A stretch of 36,978 nt of DNA from Chloroflexi bacterium 13_1_40CM_65_17 (lineage in GTDB: Bacteria; Chloroflexota; Dormibacteria; Dormibacterales; Dormibacteraceae), in NCBI GenBank assembly GCA_001917815.1, contig MNES01000032.1, positions 1,324 through 38,301 of the forward strand. Reading direction: 5' to 3'. Of the stretch, positions 32,622 to 36,978 are shown in pieces. Position 1 is the stretch's first letter. Every line of letters starts with the position of its first letter. The position numbers and the translations under genes are program-made. A model generated the notes under the pieces. The model made no database searches and was not told where the DNA came from. It was given only the letters and a program-made list of their open reading frames with translations.

Positions 32622-33265
32622 ACCAGGTCGCGGACGTCAACCACGTGCTGGTGGCGATTGTTTGGGCGGTGGTCGGAGCCGGCGGCGGCTGGCTGGTGCG
32701 GTGGGGCTCGGTGCGGCTCGCCAAGCTGGAGGAGCTCGAACCGGGCAGCAAGCCCTGGCAGGTGTGGGGACCGCCCATCGCGTCCGCGCTGGTCTTCGCA
32801 ATCTTCGGCTACGAGCTCGGAGCCTCATGGCTGCTGCTCCTGCACAGTGTTTTCGGCCTCGTTCTGGTGCAGGTGATCTTCTTCGACTTCGAGCACCGGC
32901 TGATCCTTGACCGCGTGATCTTTCCATCGATGGCGCTGGCGCTGATTGCCAGCCTCTTCAATCAGCCTTGGTGGGCGGGATTGGCGACGGGCCTTGCGGC
33001 GGGCCTTCTATTTCTCCTGCTTGCGGTGGTGGGGGCACTCATTTTCAAAGCGGACGCTCTCGGCTTCGGGGACGTGAAGTTCGCGGCGTTCATGGGCCTG
33101 CTCCTGGGTCCGCTGCCGACGATCCAGGCTCTGTTCTACGGCGTGTTCCTCGCCGGCCTGGCCGGGATCGGCATCATCATCTGGCGGCGATCATTGAAAG
33201 GCACGATCGCATACGGCCCGTACCTTGCCGTGGGGACTCTGATTGTGCTCTTCCAAATGCATTAG
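32618..33265 (+). CDS. Prepilin peptidase (type IV, A24 family)
   Basis: 215 aa from ATG 32618, overlapping the aroE stop. A longer frame beginning inside aroE is a shadow. Integral membrane aspartyl protease. The two catalytic regions are visible: IFFDFEHRLILDRVIFPS with the first Asp and LGFGDVKFAAFMGLLLG with the GxGD signature. About six helices. The N-terminal Cys-motif methylase segment of PilD is not evident, though the region GAGGGWLVRWGSVRL is partly alike. It is the only prepilin peptidase seen here and is the likely processor of the Tad pseudopilins 20 kb away. Its position between aroE and aroK suggests housekeeping transcription. Confidence 0.9.
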   Translation: MNQVADVNHVLVAIVWAVVGAGGGWLVRWGSVRLAKLEELEPGSKPWQVWGPPIASALVFAIFGYELGASWLLLLHSVFGLVLVQVIFFDFEHRLILDRVIFPSMALALIASLFNQPWWAGLATGLAAGLLFLLLAVVGALIFKADALGFGDVKFAAFMGLLLGPLPTIQALFYGVFLAGLAGIGIIIWRRSLKGTIAYGPYLAVGTLIVLFQMH

Positions 33266-33278
33266 GGTAGGCGCCGCG

Positions 33279-33803
33279 GTGCCTGCTGAACTCCTCCCCG
33301 GCGAGAACCTGATTCTCAAAACCCATCAGCACTGGATCGTGCTCGCGAAATCGCTGGTGATACCGCTGGTGCTGCTCGTGATTGCGGCCATCGTCGACTT
33401 CACGGTGCGGTCAGGCACCGGCATCGCCCACTTCCGCACGATCGTGACGCTCGCGGCCATCGCAATCGCGGGACTGTGGCTGATCGTGGTCTGGATTCGC
33501 TGGCAGGCGACCGCCTACACGCTGACCGACCAGCGCATCAAGATCGAGGCGGGCGTGTTCGGCCGATCATCAAAGGTGATACCCATCGACCGCATCCAGG
33601 ACTGCACCACCAAGCAGACGCTCTTCGGCCGAATGGTCGGGTACGGACGGGTGGAGGTCGACGCGGCCGGTGTTCAGGGGGCGGAGGTGCTCGACCACCT
33701 GCCCCATCCGGCGGAGTTCCGCGACCAGGTCTTCGTGCAGTCAGAACGGCGTCGTGGGGGCGCCCCGAGCTCAGCCGCGCCGGCGAATCCGAGCGGCGTC
33801 TAG
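33279..33803 (+). CDS. PH (bacterial pleckstrin-like, YdbS/bPH2) domain membrane protein
   Basis: 174 aa from GTG 33279, with AGGGTAGG upstream. The extended frame to 33243 lies within the preceding gene. N-terminal ELLPGENLILKTHQHWIVL is typical of bPH2 proteins. Two helices follow (about 25-45 SLVIPLVLLVIAAIVDF and 56-78 TIVTLAAIAIAGLWLIVVWI). The PH-like barrel comes next: YTLTDQRIKIEAGVFGRSSK, VIPIDRIQDCTTKQTLFGRM and GYGRVEVDAAG. The tail is hydrophilic and Ala/Pro-rich. Role unknown; members are usually membrane-associated. The next gene's hairpin begins 19 nt after its stop. Confidence 0.87.
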   Translation: MPAELLPGENLILKTHQHWIVLAKSLVIPLVLLVIAAIVDFTVRSGTGIAHFRTIVTLAAIAIAGLWLIVVWIRWQATAYTLTDQRIKIEAGVFGRSSKVIPIDRIQDCTTKQTLFGRMVGYGRVEVDAAGVQGAEVLDHLPHPAEFRDQVFVQSERRRGGAPSSAAPANPSGV

Positions 33804-33822
33804 CCCTGCGGCGGACACTTAT

Positions 33823-33865
33823 CCCCACGAACTCTGAGGCTTTGCCGTGAGTTCGCGGGGACCCC
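33823..33865 (+). repeat. Short palindromic repeat (family B), copy 2, enclosing the aroK ribosome-binding site
   Basis: CCCCACGAACTC (33823-33834), 14-nt loop, GAGTTCGCGGGG (33849-33860), then ACCCC. It is a 12-bp stem with the same A.C mismatch as copy 1. The loop carries GAGG (33836-33839), the aroK Shine-Dalgarno, and the right arm begins at the last base of the GTG start codon. Folding in the mRNA would present or constrain the initiation region. Confidence 0.65.
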
Positions 33866-34356
33866 GTACATTGGCTCTCATCGGCTTCATGGGTTCGGGT
33901 AAGACGCTCGTCGGCGCGTTGGTCGCGCAGCGAGCCGGTGCCGTTTTTCACGACCTCGACCTGATGATCGAAGACGTGGCGGGCATGGCCATCTCCGACA
34001 TCTTTGCGACCCGGAGCGAGGCCGCGTTCAGGGCCATAGAGTCAGAGCTCCTGCCTCAGGCATTGGAGCCGGGTTCGGTCGTCGCCCTTGGTGGAGGTAC
34101 TCAGGTGGACGACCGCAACTGGCATCTGATCAGAGAGCGGGCGATGACGGTGTATCTGAAAGCGTCTTTCGACACGATCTGGACGCGCATCAGCGGCCTG
34201 ACCGTGAGACCTCTCGCCGCGGGCAAGGCGCGCGCGAAGCTCGAGGCGCTCTTCGAGCAGCGCCGGCCTCGGTACGAGGAAGCGGATCACGCGGTCGATG
34301 CGAACCGCGACCTGGACGCGGTGGCGATGGAGGTGCTGCATCTATGGTCCGCCTGA
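33847..34356 (+). CDS. aroK: Shikimate kinase
   Basis: 169 aa. P-loop ALIGFMGSGKTLVGALVA (about 9-26), shikimate-binding FHDLDLMIEDVAGMAISDIF, AFRAIESELL, the VVALGGGTQVD loop, the lid region ISGLTVRPLAAGKARAKL and terminal RRPRYEEADHAVDA. Phosphorylates shikimate at the 3-hydroxyl. The GTG start at 33847 has GAGG 7 nt upstream but reads through the right arm of a palindromic repeat (first residues SSRGP). TTG 33871 just before the P-loop strand is a possible alternative. Overlaps aroB by 13 nt. Confidence 0.93.
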   Translation: MSSRGPRTLALIGFMGSGKTLVGALVAQRAGAVFHDLDLMIEDVAGMAISDIFATRSEAAFRAIESELLPQALEPGSVVALGGGTQVDDRNWHLIRERAMTVYLKASFDTIWTRISGLTVRPLAAGKARAKLEALFEQRRPRYEEADHAVDANRDLDAVAMEVLHLWSA

Positions 34357-35420
34357 TAGTCGATGCGGCGCGGGGCAGCTACCCCGTGATCATCGGCACC
34401 GACGTCCAACGCGAGCTGCGCAACGTCGTCCGCAGGTTGGATCCTTCGTCGGCGGTGATCGTGACCGACTCCAACGTGCGGCCGTGGGCGCACAAGGTCG
34501 GGAAGGCGATCAAGCCTTCTGGCGTCAAGCCGTCGATTCATGTCGTGCCTCCGGGCGAGCGCTCGAAATCGATGACGGCGTTGGGCGACGTGCTCGCGTT
34601 TTTCGAGAGACAGAAGATCGATCGTGGTGGGCTCGTCATTGCCGTCGGCGGCGGCACGGTGGGGGACCTGGCGGGGTTTGCGGCCTCGATCTGGCTGCGC
34701 GGGATTCGCCTTGTCGCCGTACCGACCACGTTGCTGGCGATGGTCGACTCCAGCATCGGCGGCAAGACCGGCGTGAATGGAACGCGCTCGAAGAACGCCA
34801 TCGGGACGTTCTGGCCGCCATCTGCGGTGGTGGCCGACATGGCCTGCCTCGAAACGCTGCCGCCGGTGCACTTCCGAGATGCTTTCGCCGAGGTTGTAAA
34901 GTACGGCGTCGCGATGGACCGCGGCATCTTCGAGCTCCTGCAAGAGGAGAGCTCGCGCCTGCTCGCGGGCGACCGGCGCACGCTCGAACGCGTGGTTTTC
35001 CGGTGCGTCACGGCCAAGGCACTCGTGGTGGCGAGAGACGAGCGGGAGCGAGGTCCGCGAGCAATCCTCAACTACGGCCACACGGCCGGCCATGCCCTCG
35101 AAGCTGCGACGGGATTCCGTGTCTCTCACGGTCGAGCGGTCGCGTTCGGAATGCGTGTGGCGGCCAGGATCGCGCTGGCGCTCGACTTGTGCGGACCACG
35201 GCTCGTCGAGGCGCAGGACGCGCTGCTGACCGAGTATGGACTGCCCGATCGTGCGCCTTCCGCCGACCCGGCCCGCGTCCTGGCGGCGATAACCCGTGAC
35301 AAGAAGGCACGCCGCGGACGTGTCGCGTGGGTGATGCCGCGGCGCCTCGGCCACGCGGAGCCCGGGCACCCCGTGCCATCCGCGGTCGTCCGCAGGTTCG
35401 TTCGCAAGGCCCTCGCGTGA
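34344..35420 (+). CDS. aroB: 3-dehydroquinate synthase
   Basis: 358 aa NAD-dependent lyase of the shikimate pathway. Motifs: YPVIIGTDVQREL, IVTDSNVRPW, PPGERSKSM, IAVGGGTVGDLAGFAASIWLRG, the DSSIGGKTGVN lysine loop, FRDAFAEVVKYGVAMD and the metal-binding GHTAGHALEAATGF together with HGRAVAFGMRVAARIAL. All expected catalytic residues are seen. It is coupled to aroK (13-nt overlap) and aroQ (GTGA), forming an aroK-aroB-aroQ unit. Confidence 0.96.
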   Translation: MVRLIVDAARGSYPVIIGTDVQRELRNVVRRLDPSSAVIVTDSNVRPWAHKVGKAIKPSGVKPSIHVVPPGERSKSMTALGDVLAFFERQKIDRGGLVIAVGGGTVGDLAGFAASIWLRGIRLVAVPTTLLAMVDSSIGGKTGVNGTRSKNAIGTFWPPSAVVADMACLETLPPVHFRDAFAEVVKYGVAMDRGIFELLQEESSRLLAGDRRTLERVVFRCVTAKALVVARDERERGPRAILNYGHTAGHALEAATGFRVSHGRAVAFGMRVAARIALALDLCGPRLVEAQDALLTEYGLPDRAPSADPARVLAAITRDKKARRGRVAWVMPRRLGHAEPGHPVPSAVVRRFVRKALA

Positions 35421-35845
35421 AGCGGATTCTCATCGTCAACGGTCCCAACCTGAACCTGCTCGGCAAGCGGGAGCCGCACATCTACGGGACGAAGTCGCTG
35501 GCCGACCTCACCAAGGTAGTGCGCGCAAAGGCGCGTGAGCTCGGCGTGCAGGTGAGCTTTATCCAGAGCAATCATGAGGGCGAGCTGATCGACTTCTTGC
35601 AGAAGGAAGCCCCTGGCTCGCTCGGCATCGTCATCAACCCCGGCGCGCTATCGCACTACTCGCTGGCTTTGTTCGATTGCTTGCAGGCGGTTGCGGTGCC
35701 GGCGGTGGAGGTTCACATCTCGAACATCCACGCGCGTGAGGAGTTTCGTTCCAGGAGTGTCACCGCTCGCGCCGCGCGCGGCGTCATCACCGGACTTGGC
35801 TTCACCGGCTATTTGCTCGCGATGGAATACCTGGCCCAGGAATGA
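35417..35845 (+). CDS. aroQ: 3-dehydroquinate dehydratase, type II
   Basis: 142 aa from GTG 35417, which overlaps the aroB stop (GTGA). An upstream frame from 35327 lies in aroB and is not family-like. Motifs: IVNGPNLNLLGKREPHIYG with the catalytic Arg and Tyr, FIQSNHEGELIDFL, VINPGALSHYSLALFDCL with the active-site His, and VEVHISNIHAREEFRS. Dehydrates 3-dehydroquinate to 3-dehydroshikimate. Its stop overlaps the efp start (ATGA). Confidence 0.94.
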   Translation: MKRILIVNGPNLNLLGKREPHIYGTKSLADLTKVVRAKARELGVQVSFIQSNHEGELIDFLQKEAPGSLGIVINPGALSHYSLALFDCLQAVAVPAVEVHISNIHAREEFRSRSVTARAARGVITGLGFTGYLLAMEYLAQE

Positions 35846-36399
35846 TTTCGACCAATGACTTCCGCAACGGGACCATGTTCGAGATGGATGGGCAGCTGCT
35901 CGAGGTCGTCAGCGTCGAGCACATCAAGCTCGCGCGGGCAGGCGCCGTCATCAAGGCGAAGCTGCGCAACCTGCTGACCGGGTCGATCTTCGAGCAGAGC
36001 TTCCGGAGTGGCGACAAGTACCGGACCGTCCGCATCGACAAGACCGAGGCCACCTACCTGTACTCGGACGGCACCCATCACTACTTCATGGACACCCGCA
36101 CGTACGACCAGGTGCCCGTGGATGAGGAGCTCCTGGAGTCAGTGCTGCCACTTCTCAAAGAAGGCAGCCCCGCGTATCTGCTGACATACCAGGGCAAGCT
36201 CATCGGAGTCGAGCTGCCGATCAACGTCGAGCTGCGCGTCGTCGAGACCGATCCCGGCTTCAAGGGCGATACGGTTTCCGGCGCCACCAAGCCGGCCAAG
36301 CTCGAAACCGGCGCGGTGATCCAGGTCCCGCTTTTCATCCAGACGGGCGACCTGATTCGCGTCGACACGCGCTCGCAGACGTACATGGAGCGGGCCTAA
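35842..36399 (+). CDS. efp: Elongation factor P with an atypical arginine-containing tip loop
   Basis: 185 aa, three beta-barrel domains. The KOW-like N-domain (ISTNDFRNGTMFEMDGQLLE) is followed by the tip loop and then OB domains with YLYSDGTHHYFMDTRTYDQ, VELPINVELRVVETDPGFKG and the C-terminal VIQVPLFIQTGDLIRVDTRS. EF-P rescues ribosomes at polyproline; the tip residue enters the peptidyl-transferase centre. Here the loop reads HIKLARAGAV, with Arg32 where E. coli has Lys34 in PGKG, and without the flanking Pro/Gly. Arg at this place is known in EarP-type EF-P (SGRN), so the modification state is an open question. ATG overlaps the aroQ stop. Confidence 0.95.
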   Translation: MISTNDFRNGTMFEMDGQLLEVVSVEHIKLARAGAVIKAKLRNLLTGSIFEQSFRSGDKYRTVRIDKTEATYLYSDGTHHYFMDTRTYDQVPVDEELLESVLPLLKEGSPAYLLTYQGKLIGVELPINVELRVVETDPGFKGDTVSGATKPAKLETGAVIQVPLFIQTGDLIRVDTRSQTYMERA

Positions 36400-36427
36400 C
36401 CCAGAGCGAAGCCCCGGCGCCAGGGCG

Positions 36428-36433
36428 TACGAT
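36428..36433 (+). promoter_or_regulatory. -10 box of a putative leaderless promoter for the Asp23-family gene
   Basis: TACGAT is followed by 8 nt and GTG 36442, with no Shine-Dalgarno. Same geometry as in front of hisS and the GAF sensor. Confidence 0.4.
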
Positions 36434-36441
36434 GCGGCGTT

Positions 36442-36792
36442 GTGGGCAGCAATGGAGCGTTGGGTGCGGTGCGCGTGGCCAATGAAGTCATCGCCAGCAT
36501 TGCGGCTCTCGCTGCATGCGAGATGGAGGGCGTCTCGGGCATGGACGAGGCCGCGGCCCGTCATTTCGGCGACTGGGTGCGCCGCCAGACAGCGCACCGA
36601 GGTGTTCGTGTGCAGGTCGAAGCCGATCGGTCCATTCACCTGGAAGTCTTCATAACCGTCGACTCCGAGGCGAAGCTGTCCGAGGTGGCGAGCGCGGTCC
36701 AGGGGAACGTGGTCGAAGCGACCGAGAGGATGCTCGGGCTCGAGGTCGGCGAGGTCAACGTCTTCGTGTCCAGCATCGCCTTCGCCAGATAG
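36442..36792 (+). CDS. Asp23/Gls24 family (YloU/YqhY-like) protein
   Basis: 116 aa, cytoplasmic. Family pattern: VRVANEVIASIAALAACEME, GVSGMDEAA, a central VRVQVEADRSIHLEVFITVD strand pair and a C-terminal helix-strand (VQGNVVEATERMLGLEVGEV, NVFVSSIAF). Members in Firmicutes are linked to envelope stress or fatty-acid synthesis control and often precede nusB, as here. GTG start 36442. The gene is 42 nt from efp and 9 nt before nusB. Confidence 0.88.
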   Translation: MGSNGALGAVRVANEVIASIAALAACEMEGVSGMDEAAARHFGDWVRRQTAHRGVRVQVEADRSIHLEVFITVDSEAKLSEVASAVQGNVVEATERMLGLEVGEVNVFVSSIAFAR

Positions 36793-36801
36793 GAACCTGG
36801 C

Positions 36802-36978
36802 GTGGGGAAGCGGCACCAGGCCAGGGAGCTGGCGCTCAAGGTCCTGTTTCAGCTCGAGGCATCGGACGACGACCCCGAGGAGGTCCTCAGCTATCACGCC
36901 GGCGAGGGCGCGGCCACCCCAGATGTAGCCGCGTTTGCGGGCCAGCTCGTGCGCGGTGTGATCACCAACCGCGAGAGA
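36802..36978 (+). CDS. nusB: Transcription antitermination factor NusB (partial, C-terminus beyond the window)
   Basis: 59 codons from GTG 36802, open at the right edge. The opening GKRHQARELALKVLFQLE is the classic NusB N-terminus (R-x-x-A-R-x-x-A-x-x-x-L-Y/F-x-x-E). A helical region follows with AFAGQLVRGVITNRE, matching the second NusB helix bundle. NusB pairs with NusE (S10) on boxA RNA in rRNA antitermination. Synteny with the Asp23-family gene and efp supports the call. Confidence 0.9.
   Translation, partial: MGKRHQARELALKVLFQLEASDDDPEEVLSYHAGEGAATPDVAAFAGQLVRGVITNRER

Noticed and set aside
1-36978. CRISPR array
   Set aside because: No regularly spaced 24-40 nt direct repeats were seen; the repeats found are few, far apart and of the interspersed type.

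Overview
The window is about 37 kb of high-GC bacterial chromosome, densely packed with genes. It looks like an uncultured, probably single-membrane (monoderm) soil-type lineage near Chloroflexota or Candidatus Dormibacterota. This placement is an inference. It rests on a Tad pilus locus with no secretin gene, gene orders shared with Gram-positives (alaS-ruvX-DUF1292-mltG and aroQ-efp-asp23-nusB), YtxH and DUF948 proteins, and a SigB/F/G-class sigma factor. I saw no rRNA, tRNA, CRISPR array, prophage or transposase gene.

Layout. 1-1989 (minus): a membrane-anchored multi-GAF sensor running off the left edge. 2277-6039 (plus): bifunctional (p)ppGpp enzyme Rel, an SRPBCC-GNAT fusion and a metallo-beta-lactamase-fold hydrolase. 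6036-13419 (minus): Tad/Flp pilus genes in transcription order cpaE (with an N-terminal cNMP-binding-like domain), two tadE-like genes, a large tadG-like surface protein, cpaB, tadB, tadC. 13581-17481 (plus, divergent): a HEAT-repeat protein, the Tad motor ATPase cpaF and a degenerate hybrid histidine kinase, all start/stop-coupled. 17608-17928 (minus): a small membrane protein. 18000-20960 (plus): hisS, carrying an internal deletion plus frameshift, and aspS. 21183-24224: a small membrane protein, then a stress-type module (DUF948, YtxH, degenerate RsbW-like anti-sigma, SigB-like sigma) and pdxH. 24446-31629: alaS, an FtsA/PilM-like actin-fold ATPase, a membrane-anchored baseplate-J-like protein, ruvX, a DUF1292 gene and mltG. 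31824-36978: aroE, prepilin peptidase, a PH-domain membrane protein, aroK, aroB, aroQ, efp, an Asp23-family gene and a partial nusB.

How the parts may work together. The Tad genes, the prepilin peptidase at 32618 and the tadG-like protein should form a surface adhesion/pilus machine. The kinase and the cNMP-like domain are candidate regulators of it. Rel and the sigma/anti-sigma operon are stress regulators. The remainder is translation, shikimate and cell-wall housekeeping.

Most interesting signals: (i) a roughly 130-170 bp interspersed intergenic repeat present three times (2100, 24266 and, inverted, 31645) with short terminal inverted repeats and conserved ends; (ii) a second short palindromic repeat (21065 and 33823) sharing a conserved A.C mismatch, one copy of which encloses the aroK ribosome-binding site; (iii) a recurrent TANNNT box 8-13 nt before start codons that lack Shine-Dalgarno sequences, implying leaderless or near-leaderless transcripts; (iv) a near-consensus SigB-type promoter in front of the sigma-factor operon itself; (v) loss of about 58 nt from hisS that removes the conserved RPEGT loop; (vi) an FtsA-like/baseplate-J-like gene pair inserted in an otherwise conserved housekeeping cluster.
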